Positions 1 through 5,324 of a DNA stretch of 7,941 nt are shown piece after piece. The stretch comes from Pseudomonadota bacterium (GTDB lineage: Bacteria > Myxococcota > Polyangia > Polyangiales > Polyangiaceae). The stretch covers positions 1 to 7,941 of the forward strand of contig JAEZYO010000439.1 in NCBI GenBank assembly GCA_023419055.1, written 5' to 3'. The first letter of the stretch is position 1, and every line of letters starts with the position of its first letter. The notes under the pieces are model-generated. The model did no database searches. It saw only the letters and a list, made by a program, of their open reading frames with translations, and was not told the origin of the DNA. Made by a program: the position numbers and the translations under genes.

Positions 1-1
1 G

Positions 2-490
2 AACGTGACGACTCGCACCGTCTGGTTCGAGAGCGACGAGCGCTCGCGGGGCAAGGTGGACGTCTACGACGGCGGGTTCAAGGACTTCGTCGAGGCGCGA
101 GCCCGCGCGGAGAAGGCGTCGCGCCCGGCGCCCGCCAGGCGTCCCGCGAAGGCGCAGGAGGTAGTCAAGAAGGAGCCGCCGAAGGCGAGCGCGCCCGCGC
201 CGTCTCGGGGGGAGGGTGACGCGGAAGCGAAGTTCAAGGAGCAGAAGGCTCGAGCGCGGGAGGAAGAGCGAAAGCTCCGGCGGAAAAAGCAGCTCGAGGG
301 TGAGGTCCCCCGAAAAGAGGCCGAACTCGAGGCTTTGCGGAAGAAGCTCCGCGAGGCCTCGACGACCAACTGGGAGGAGCTCCATGCTTGGGCTAATAAG
401 GAAAGAACGATGGCTGCCGAGCTCGACAAGTTGCTCTCCGAGTGGATGGAGCTTTCCGAGGAGCTCTCCGGGAAAGAGGCGAGGTCGTGA
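2..490 (+). CDS. ABC-F family ATPase, C-terminal part (5' end outside window)
   Basis: This is the 3' end of an ABC-F (Uup/EttA-type) cytoplasmic ATPase, soluble proteins that act on ribosomes rather than in transport. The visible start reads N-V-T-T-R-T-V-W-F-E, then K-V-D-V-Y-D-G-G-F-K-D-F, matching the stretch just after the second ATPase domain of ABC-F proteins (typically FLD..ATR...., then a 'Y.GGY.DF/Y' motif). A Lys/Ala/Pro-rich linker (about residues 37-72 from base 5) follows, then a charged, heptad-rich coiled coil (about 75-155) resembling the ABC-F C-terminal domain that in Uup is linked to nucleic-acid binding. No Walker or signature motif lies inside the window, so the ATPase assignment rests on this tail alone. 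A GTG at base 5 is probably internal, since the frame stays open to the window edge and the homology begins at once. The TGA overlaps the next gene's GTG, which suggests co-transcription. An unrelated coiled-coil protein is the less likely alternative. Confidence 0.8.
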   Translation, partial: NVTTRTVWFESDERSRGKVDVYDGGFKDFVEARARAEKASRPAPARRPAKAQEVVKKEPPKASAPAPSRGEGDAEAKFKEQKARAREEERKLRRKKQLEGEVPRKEAELEALRKKLREASTTNWEELHAWANKERTMAAELDKLLSEWMELSEELSGKEARS

Positions 491-1233
491 CGCGCACCAG
501 CAGAGTCGCGACCGTCTTGATCTTGGTCACGGCGTTCGCCGGCTGCCGTGGAAGCGAGCAATCGGCGCCCGACGGCGCCCAGCCCGCGTCAGCCGCGCCG
601 GTGTCGAACGAGCTGCCGCCCATTTCGGTGAAGGCGGACACGCCGAACCTGCTCCTGACGTGGATCGACGAGAAGGGTGACTTTCGGGTCGCCCAGAAGC
701 CGGCCGACGTTCCTGCCGCTTCGCGCTCGCAGGTGCGGGTGGTCCTCACGGATCGTGAAGAGGGCACCGGCAAGCTGATCTACGTCGCGGATCTCGGCTC
801 CACGACCCCCGACGGCAGCTACCGCATCAAGACGATGACGCGAGCCCAGTGGGACGAGCTCGGCGCGTCCCGTCGCAAGACCAGGCTCGAGGCGCTCGCG
901 CCGAGCGCGGTTCCCCCGCCTGCGAGCGCAGAAGCGCCCGGCAAGTCGGCGCAGCCGGCGACGCGCATCACCGCCATCATCTACGGCGCGTCGTGGTGCA
1001 AGCCGTGCCACAGCGCCGAGGCTTATCTGAAGGGTCGCGGCGTGAACGTGATCGACAAGGACATCGACGAGAGCGACGCTGCCCGCAGCGAGATGCAGCA
1101 GAAGCTCGCGCGCGCCGGGCTCGGCGGAGCATCCATTCCGGTCATCGACGTGATGGGCCAGATTTTGATAGGCTTCGACCCCCGCGCCCTCGATCGCGCG
1201 GTCGAGGCGGCTCGAGCCTCGAAACCGCTTTGA
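487..1233 (+). CDS. Periplasmic lipoprotein with C-terminal glutaredoxin/thioredoxin-like domain
   Basis: Predicted lipid-anchored thiol-redox protein of 248 residues. The GTG at 487 was chosen over the ATG at 442 because it overlaps the upstream stop (GTGA), has GAGG at 476-479 seven bases upstream, and places a lipoprotein signal directly at the N-terminus: VTRTSRV, a hydrophobic run, then A-F-A-G-C with Cys20 as lipidation site (Phe at -3 is less usual). A low-complexity Ala/Pro/Ser stretch follows. Around W59-I-D-E-K-G64 is a segment resembling the small W-x-D-x-x-G domain of DUF4124-type periplasmic proteins (tentative). After an Ala/Pro linker, residues about 160-248 form a thioredoxin fold: a hydrophobic strand, W170-C171-K-P-C174, and S-I-P218-V-I-D, where Pro218 is the expected cis-proline. 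CKPC is dithiol, so reductase or isomerase chemistry on periplasmic proteins is likely; substrate and electron donor are unknown. It ends one base from the convergent pssA stop. Confidence 0.82.
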   Translation: MTRTSRVATVLILVTAFAGCRGSEQSAPDGAQPASAAPVSNELPPISVKADTPNLLLTWIDEKGDFRVAQKPADVPAASRSQVRVVLTDREEGTGKLIYVADLGSTTPDGSYRIKTMTRAQWDELGASRRKTRLEALAPSAVPPPASAEAPGKSAQPATRITAIIYGASWCKPCHSAEAYLKGRGVNVIDKDIDESDAARSEMQQKLARAGLGGASIPVIDVMGQILIGFDPRALDRAVEAARASKPL

Positions 1234-1234
1234 C

Positions 1235-2074
1235 TTACTGGCTCTCGGCGGGGGGAGCCGAGTCGCGCGGGCCCGAGAAGAGGCGCTGCGCGAGATCGCG
1301 GATGCTCTCGGCGATGCCGATGAGCACGTAGAAGCCGAGCAGCCACACCAGCACGAACTGCGGATTGAAGCGCTGCCAGACGAAGGCGCTCGAGGCGATC
1401 ACGAACAGCACGAAGAGGACGGTGCCGGTGTCGAGCCTGAGATCCTTGAACGAGCGGAAGCGCACGTTCGAGACCATGAGCAAGCTGAGGCCCACCATCA
1501 CGATGAACAGGATGATGGTGTTGCTCTCGGAGCCGATGGCGCCGCCCACCGCGTGGTTCGCGAGGACGATGGAGATGAGGATCCCCGAAGCCGGGGGCGT
1601 GGGCAGGCCGATGATGTAGTTGCCCGGCTTGACCGGCGCTCCGCTCGAGCTCGAGGAGAGGACATTGAACCGCGCGAGGCGGACGGCTGCGCAGGCGATG
1701 TACGCGAACGCGGTGATCAATCCGAGCGTGGGCTCGCGATAAAGGACCCACTTGTAGACGAGCAGCGCGGGCGCCACTCCGAAGGAAATCACGTCGGAGA
1801 GGGAGTCGAGCTGGAGGCCGAACGCGCTCTGCGTCTTGGTCATGCGCGCCACCCGACCGTCCATGAGGTCGAACAGCATCGCGAAGATCAAGAGTACCGC
1901 TGCACGGTAAATGTCAGCGTCACTGGGCTCGTCCTTCGCGACCAGCCTGATGGCGTTGAAGCCGCAGAAGGTGCTGCCGAGGGTGATCAGGTTCGGCAGG
2001 ACGAAGAGAGTCTTCCGCAGATCGACTTTGGGTCGGGGTCGCGGTGAACTACGTCTCGGACGGCGGAAGCCCAC
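1235..2074 (-). CDS. pssA: CDP-diacylglycerol--serine O-phosphatidyltransferase
   Basis: Inner-membrane enzyme transferring phosphatidyl from CDP-diacylglycerol to L-serine, the first step towards phosphatidylserine and phosphatidylethanolamine. With the GTG at 2074 it has 279 residues. The CDP-alcohol phosphotransferase signature is complete: D69-x2-D72-G73-x2-A76-R77-x8-G86-x3-D90-x3-D94. The N-terminal L-R-K-T-L-F-V-L-P-N-L-I-T-L and the R-L-A-R-F-N stretch at 132-137 are typical of the Gram-positive-type (class II) PssA rather than PgsA or choline/ethanolamine enzymes. Hydrophobic segments cover roughly 25-45, 58-72, 95-111, 117-135 and three or four more up to residue 258, with a hydrophilic Ser/Pro tail. 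The start is uncertain: the frame remains open far upstream, and an ATG at 2167 would add 31 residues, but the GTG leaves a basic Arg-rich N-terminus just before the conserved core. No clear Shine-Dalgarno precedes it. The stop (TAA) faces the redox lipoprotein's stop. Confidence 0.93.
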   Translation of the reverse strand: MGFRRPRRSSPRPRPKVDLRKTLFVLPNLITLGSTFCGFNAIRLVAKDEPSDADIYRAAVLLIFAMLFDLMDGRVARMTKTQSAFGLQLDSLSDVISFGVAPALLVYKWVLYREPTLGLITAFAYIACAAVRLARFNVLSSSSSGAPVKPGNYIIGLPTPPASGILISIVLANHAVGGAIGSESNTIILFIVMVGLSLLMVSNVRFRSFKDLRLDTGTVLFVLFVIASSAFVWQRFNPQFVLVWLLGFYVLIGIAESIRDLAQRLFSGPRDSAPPAESQ

Positions 2075-2088
2075 GGTTTGGGAACCGT
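2073..2088. repeat. Perfect inverted repeat at the pssA start codon
   Basis: The sequence ACGGTTTGGGAACCGT has 6-base arms (ACGGTT 2073-2078, AACCGT 2083-2088) around the tetranucleotide TGGG. On the minus strand it overlaps the proposed GTG start of pssA (2072-2074). It could be an operator or a small RNA hairpin touching the pssA initiation site; if the true pssA start is elsewhere it simply lies in the divergent control region or inside the gene. Seen directly; the function is inference. Confidence 0.4.
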
Positions 2089-2165
2089 ATCGTCCGGTCC
2101 GGGCTACGTAAAGTAGAGAAGCAACCTCCGACACAACTTGGCCAATCCTCGGAGGCGCCCCTACC
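2075..2165. promoter_or_regulatory. Divergent control region between pssA and the lipoprotein/LysM pair
   Basis: These 91 bases must hold the promoters of both divergent units unless pssA starts at 2167. No textbook sigma-70 promoter stands out. On the plus strand TAAAGT (2109-2114) is a possible -10 box but has no good -35. On the minus strand TTTACG (2112 to 2107) and TACGGT (2089 to 2084) are 17 bases apart but match the consensus only moderately, and would leave almost no leader before the GTG at 2074. The region is more AT-rich than the flanking genes and holds the RBS-pairing dyad at 2125-2155, with the other inverted repeat at its pssA edge. Confidence 0.5.
2125..2155 (+). promoter_or_regulatory. 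Dyad pairing with the Shine-Dalgarno sequence of the downstream lipoprotein gene
   Basis: CCTCCGA (2125-2131) is perfectly complementary to TCGGAGG (2149-2155), a 7-base-pair stem with a 17-base loop. The right arm contains GGAGG (2151-2155), the only good Shine-Dalgarno for the ATG at 2166 (10 bases between). The loop contains the palindrome TTGGCCAA (2138-2145), almost co-centred with the outer dyad. In mRNA this would hide the ribosome-binding site; in DNA the nested dyads could bind a dimeric regulator. The pairing is seen directly; either function is inference. Confidence 0.4.
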
Positions 2166-2585
2166 ATGTGGGTCGGCATGAAAGCCCTCGCTCGCTCCCC
2201 GATCGCCCTTTTGGGGCTCTTTACGCTCCTCCCGCTGATTTCCGGTTGCGCGACGAGCTCGGACGCGATCGAGAAAAAGCTCTCGACCTTGCGTGAAGAG
2301 ATCCAAAAATTACAGAACGAGAACGATCGCGTGAGCGAAAGGCTCGAGGCCATCGAGCTCAGGCAGGCGCGCGACGAGGCCAAGACCTCCGAGGTGAAGA
2401 CGGCGAAGGAGGAGTCCGGTGTCGTCACCCGCCCGCGGCTCAAAGTCCTGCATCTTTCCCCAGAGGGCGGTCCGGAAGAAGCCCCGTCGGAGCCCGCGTC
2501 GGGTCCGGCGGCCCCGGAGGGTGCTCCGCGCATGATGTTGAAGGGGCAGGGCAAAGATCTCGAGCTCCGGCAGGGCGGCGGATGA
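2166..2585 (+). CDS. Small coiled-coil lipoprotein (function unknown)
   Basis: Predicted 139-residue envelope lipoprotein. ATG 2166 is preferred because GGAGG lies ten bases upstream; ATG 2178 (M5) would give a more ordinary signal peptide but a 22-base spacing. The N-terminus has basic residues, a hydrophobic run from about 11 to 24, and a good lipobox L-I-S-G-C with Cys28 as the acylated residue. Residues about 31-72 are rich in Glu, Lys, Leu and Arg with heptad spacing, a probable coiled coil for oligomerisation, recalling the N-terminal trimerising helix of YbgF/CpoB-like proteins without their TPR domain. The remaining tail is Pro/Ala/Gly/Glu-rich and probably disordered. No catalytic motif is visible. 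Its stop overlaps the start of the LysM gene as ATGA, so the two are almost certainly co-translated and may act together at the peptidoglycan. The codons at 2270-2330 are less GC-rich than the neighbours, as expected for a Lys/Glu/Asn-rich helix. Confidence 0.8.
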   Translation: MWVGMKALARSPIALLGLFTLLPLISGCATSSDAIEKKLSTLREEIQKLQNENDRVSERLEAIELRQARDEAKTSEVKTAKEESGVVTRPRLKVLHLSPEGGPEEAPSEPASGPAAPEGAPRMMLKGQGKDLELRQGGG

Positions 2586-3994
2586 AGCGCTCCGGCTCGG
2601 CCCTCGGAGCCTTCGGCCTCTCGCTGCTCGTGGCGAGCCACGGCCTCGCGCAAGCCCCCGGGCCATCCGATGCGCCTCCGGGGAGCGTCGTGGTCCCGAG
2701 CGAGGGCGGCAGTGTCGTGGTCACCCCAGGCTCGACCTCGACGACGACCACCTATCAGCCGATGGGGGTCCCTGCGCCGGGTACGGACATCAATGCCGGC
2801 CTGCCGTCGAGCTCTCGCCCCGTCACCGGTGACCAGACCGACACCTTCGACCTCAACACCGGCAGCGGCGGCGGCACTGTTTTCGGAGGCAAGGGCGCCG
2901 AGGCGATCCTGCCCACCGATCGCGCGCGCGCCACCCGCATCCCAGACATCCACGTGGTCAAGCGCGGCGATACCCTCTGGGATCTCTGCGACCACTACTA
3001 CGGCAACCCTTGGCAGTGGCCGCGCATCTGGAGCTACAACTCCCAGGTCGCGAATCCCCACTGGATCTACCCCGGCGATCAGATCCGGATGCGCGATCCT
3101 CGGGGTGGCGGAGCCTTCGGGGCTCGTGCGGGCGGTGGCTCCGGTACTGGCGCTGGCGCCGAGAGCGGCTTCGGGCCGGCCGGACTTCAGCATTCGGGCG
3201 GCCCCAACGGCCCTGGAGGGCGCCTCGGCAGAGGGGCGGTCTTCCTGCGCGACCAGGGCTTCATCGGCGACCCGGACAAGGACGTCTGGGGCGAAGTGGC
3301 GGGTGCCGTCGAAGAGCAGATGCTCCTCGCACAGGGAAACCACGTCTACCTGCTCTTGAAGCAGGGCGCTCCTCTGCCGCGCCAGGGACAAGAGCTCACG
3401 CTCTTTCGCACGGTCCGCCAACCGGAGCCCGTGAAGGGAGCGCGGAAGCCGCCCGGTGAGATCGTCGCGGTGCTCGGCACGGTGCGGATCGAGTCGTACG
3501 ATCCGAAGACGCGCGTCGCGCGCGCGACCATCACCGAATCGCTCGACGTGATCGAGCGCGGCGCGAAGGTCGGGCCGGTGCGCCGGCGCTTCGATGTGGT
3601 GCCTCCCGTCGCGAACAAGGCGAAGGTAGAGGCCCGCATCCTGACGAGCCTCTACCCGCACGTGTTCCTGGCGCAGAACCAGGTGGTGTTCCTGGATCGA
3701 GGCGCGGAGGACGGGCTCGTTCCCGGCAATCGTCTCTACGTCACGCGCCGCGGCGACCGCTGGCGCGAGTCGCTCAGCACTCGAGCCTCACGCGAGCGCG
3801 TGCGCGTTGACTCGACCGGCGTCGCGGAGGTCGACATCACTCCGCTCCCGGGGGATCCGAAGGATTTCCCCGAAGAATCCATCGCGGAGCTTGTCATCCT
3901 GCGCGCCGAAAAGTACAGCTCCATCGCGCTCGTCACTCAGTCCCGGCAGGAAGTCGTACCCGGCGACGTCGCCGTTTCACGGATCGGCCGCTGA
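2582..3994 (+). CDS. Secreted LysM-domain peptidoglycan-binding protein
   Basis: Predicted 470-residue exported protein. The N-terminus is a classical Sec signal (M-K-R, hydrophobic core, then G-L-A before Q-A, cleavage near residue 23). A Ser/Thr/Pro/Gly-rich segment fills about 25-115. One LysM module covers about 124-172, with H-V-V-K-R-G-D-T-L-W-D-L-C, the internal Y-Y-G-N-P-W-Q-W-P-R-I-W and I-Y-P-G-D-Q-I-R-M; this binds the glycan strand of peptidoglycan. A Gly-rich linker (about 175-212) leads to a 250-residue C-terminal region of mostly beta character that I cannot place in a named family. It contains two similar-looking beta segments (about 293-335 and 348-395), the second with G-A-E-D-G-L-V-P-G-N-R-L-Y-V. 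No hydrolase motif is visible, so it is more likely a structural or scaffold protein than a lytic enzyme. The ATGA overlap couples it to the preceding lipoprotein. Confidence 0.88.
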   Translation: MKRSGSALGAFGLSLLVASHGLAQAPGPSDAPPGSVVVPSEGGSVVVTPGSTSTTTTYQPMGVPAPGTDINAGLPSSSRPVTGDQTDTFDLNTGSGGGTVFGGKGAEAILPTDRARATRIPDIHVVKRGDTLWDLCDHYYGNPWQWPRIWSYNSQVANPHWIYPGDQIRMRDPRGGGAFGARAGGGSGTGAGAESGFGPAGLQHSGGPNGPGGRLGRGAVFLRDQGFIGDPDKDVWGEVAGAVEEQMLLAQGNHVYLLLKQGAPLPRQGQELTLFRTVRQPEPVKGARKPPGEIVAVLGTVRIESYDPKTRVARATITESLDVIERGAKVGPVRRRFDVVPPVANKAKVEARILTSLYPHVFLAQNQVVFLDRGAEDGLVPGNRLYVTRRGDRWRESLSTRASRERVRVDSTGVAEVDITPLPGDPKDFPEESIAELVILRAEKYSSIALVTQSRQEVVPGDVAVSRIGR

Positions 3995-4099
3995 GCGGCG
4001 AGCCGTCCCGGAACGGTACCTGGCGCCGCAGCGGCCCTCGACTGCGTCAGGCCCCGAACGGGGAAATCGGCTACACTCGCGTGCGCCCTCGAGCGTCTG
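3995..4099. other. Intergenic gap with hairpin-forming sequences
   Basis: This 105-base gap separates the LysM gene from the hem operon. GCGGCG (3995-4000) can pair with CGCCGC (4024-4029), enclosing a small CCGT/ACGG stem (4003-4006 with 4013-4016), directly after the LysM stop. No T-tract follows, so it is not a convincing intrinsic terminator, though it could be an mRNA 3' end structure. A second small repeat, CCCCG-AA-CGGGG (4052-4063), lies just upstream of a possible -10 box. No small gene is evident here. Confidence 0.4.
4072..4077 (+). promoter_or_regulatory. Possible -10 box for the hem operon
   Basis: TACACT at 4072-4077 matches the sigma-70 -10 consensus at four of six positions and lies in a locally less GC-rich stretch (AAATCGGCTACACT). 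Transcription would begin near 4084, giving a leader of about 16 bases before ATG 4100. There is no recognisable -35 hexamer 16-18 bases upstream; the inverted repeat 4052-4063 occupies that spot instead and might bind an activator or repressor. The assignment is tentative. Confidence 0.3.
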
Positions 4100-4492
4100 A
4101 TGGGTAAGAACCGGGTATTTTTTCCGCAGCATGTCCTCGATCGCTGGCTCAACGCCGGTGACGCGGAGCTTTCCGCGAACGAGCTCACCCTCAAGGCAGA
4201 GCGCAAGCGTTACAAGCTCGTGGAGGCGGTCCGGGTCATCGCGGAGGTGAGCGGCACCCCTGACCCGTACGACATCACCGGCAAGGTGAAGACGGTGGGG
4301 TTCTTGACCGAGCTCGGGGCCGAGCTCCTCGGGGAGTCGATGCTGATCGCCGAGAACGCGTACGAAGTCGTGCCGGGGTGGCTCGGGCAGCCCCTCGCCG
4401 ACGCGATGCCCGAGACCCGCCCGGAGCCGCGCCAACCGTCGAGCGCGAGCGACGAGCAGCTGCTCGCGAACTTCCTCGCGCGGAAGCTGTGA
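4100..4492 (+). CDS. Conserved-looking hypothetical protein heading the hem operon
   Basis: A 130-residue protein with no signal peptide or membrane segment, so probably cytoplasmic. I do not recognise a named family. The N-terminus (M-G-K-N-R-V-F-F-P-Q-H-V-L-D-R-W-L) looks like an amphipathic helix, followed by alternating hydrophobic strands: E-L-T-L, then Y-K-L-V-E-A-V-R-V-I-A-E-V, D-I-T-G-K-V-K-T-V-G-F-L, S-M-L-I-A-E-N-A-Y-E-V-V-P-G-W-L-G. About residues 1-95 look like a compact mixed alpha/beta domain; the rest is a Pro/Ser/Glu-rich linker ending in a short helix, E-Q-L-L-A-N-F-L-A-R-K-L. There are no cysteines and only one histidine, so metal or haem binding through such residues is unlikely. 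ATG 4100 is the natural start but lacks a clear Shine-Dalgarno. The gene ends 7 bases before the HemX-like gene, so it probably shares its transcript. The high-GC codon pattern supports true coding. Confidence 0.78.
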   Translation: MGKNRVFFPQHVLDRWLNAGDAELSANELTLKAERKRYKLVEAVRVIAEVSGTPDPYDITGKVKTVGFLTELGAELLGESMLIAENAYEVVPGWLGQPLADAMPETRPEPRQPSSASDEQLLANFLARKL

Positions 4493-4499
4493 GCGAGCC

Positions 4500-5324
4500 A
4501 TGACCATCCTGACGGGCATCGCCTTCTACCTAGGGGTCATCGCCTACAGCGCCGCAGCGACGCTCTACTTCCTCGAGCTCGCGCGCCGTGAACCCGCTCC
4601 GCTCCGCGCGCAATGGGCGCCCCGCGTGCTCGGCGCCGGCGCGCTCCTGCACGCGACGCACATCGTCGTGGCAAGCCTGGTGACCCGAGTCTGCCCGGTC
4701 GAGTCCCTGCATTTCGCGCTCAGCCTGAGCGCGCTCGTGGCGGTCGGCGTGTACCTGCTCGTGAACCGGCGCTCCAAGCTCTACGCGATGGGCGCCGTAG
4801 TGGCGCCGCTCGCGCTCACCTTCCTGGTCGGCGCGCAGTTCGTCGGTCGTGACCCGAGCTCGGTGCTGCCGTTTTCGCGCACCCTCCTCGTGATGCACAT
4901 CGCCGCGAACGTGCTCGGCGTCGGGCTCTTCCTGCTGTCCGGCGCGGCCGGGGCTTTCTACCTCGTGCAAGATCGCAGGCTCCGCCGGAAGAAGCTGCTC
5001 GGAGCGGGCTCTCGCCTGCCGCCGCTCGACAGCCTGGATCGCTCGAGCCATCGCTTGTTGCTCGCCGGGTTCCCGCTGCTCACGTTCGGCGTCGTGACCG
5101 GCGCGGTCTTCACGCAGAAGCTCGGTGAGCTCGGCGGCGCGGAGCTCGCCCGCTCGCTCCTCGGGTACGCCACCTGGGTCTTGCTCGCGTCGGTCCTGGT
5201 GCTGCGTAGGCTCGGCGGCTTCGGTGGTCGCCGCGCTGCCTACGGCACCCTCGCCGGCGTCGCGTGCGTGCTCCTCGTGCTCTTGATTTACGTGGTGCAC
5301 CCGATGGGGGGCGCCCCGTCGTGA
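4500..5324 (+). CDS. hemX: CcsA/HemX-type cytochrome c assembly-like membrane protein
   Basis: A 274-residue integral membrane protein of the CcsA/CcmC/HemX superfamily. About eight hydrophobic segments are visible (near 4-25, 42-62, 70-88, 95-114, 128-155, 187-206, 218-236 and 248-267). Family features include the L-L-V-M-H133 helix running into F-Y-L-V-Q-D-R-R-L-R-R-K-K and the L-D-S-L-D-R-S-S-H184-R-L-L-L-A-G-F-P-L-L-T-F-G stretch. Other candidate haem-ligand histidines are H51, H54, H71 and H267. The tryptophan-rich WGxxWxWD signature that cytochrome c synthases carry after the G-A-V-F helix is not present: about 206-225 lacks tryptophan and W226 is the first. This favours a HemX-like protein, which in Bacillus is encoded beside hemA and lowers HemA levels, over a true haem lyase. 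The start is ATG 4500, 7 bases after the previous stop; the end overlaps hemA as GTGA. The symbol is by position and family, not proven function. Confidence 0.78.
   Translation: MTILTGIAFYLGVIAYSAAATLYFLELARREPAPLRAQWAPRVLGAGALLHATHIVVASLVTRVCPVESLHFALSLSALVAVGVYLLVNRRSKLYAMGAVVAPLALTFLVGAQFVGRDPSSVLPFSRTLLVMHIAANVLGVGLFLLSGAAGAFYLVQDRRLRRKKLLGAGSRLPPLDSLDRSSHRLLLAGFPLLTFGVVTGAVFTQKLGELGGAELARSLLGYATWVLLASVLVLRRLGGFGGRRAAYGTLAGVACVLLVLLIYVVHPMGGAPS

Noticed and set aside
442..486. ATG 442 as the start of the redox lipoprotein
   Set aside because: It would place 15 charged residues before the lipoprotein signal and overlap the upstream gene by 49 bases; GTG 487 has a better RBS and overlap.
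2071..2089. Resemblance to a tRNA-Pro(GGG) anticodon arm around TTTGGGA
   Set aside because: The repeat is 16 bases instead of the 17 of an anticodon arm, and no acceptor, D or T arm can be found around it.
1235..3661. An 808-residue open frame on the minus strand ending in pssA
   Set aside because: Only the last 279 residues are PssA. The rest is antisense to the lipoprotein and LysM genes, is Arg/Ala/Gly-rich without motifs, and is open because of the high GC at third positions.
4052..4063. CCCCG-AA-CGGGG as a terminator of the LysM gene
   Set aside because: The stem is only 4-5 bases, the loop is very tight, and AAATCGG rather than a T-run follows.
4530..5300. A 256-residue minus-strand frame opposite the HemX-like gene
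   Set aside because: It is rich in Glu/Arg/His/Gln, the expected reverse reading of a hydrophobic membrane gene with GC-rich codons; no motifs.
5264..5320. Upstream start for hemA
   Set aside because: The added 19 residues are not part of the glutamyl-tRNA reductase family and overlap the HemX-like gene; GTG 5321 gives the canonical N-terminus.
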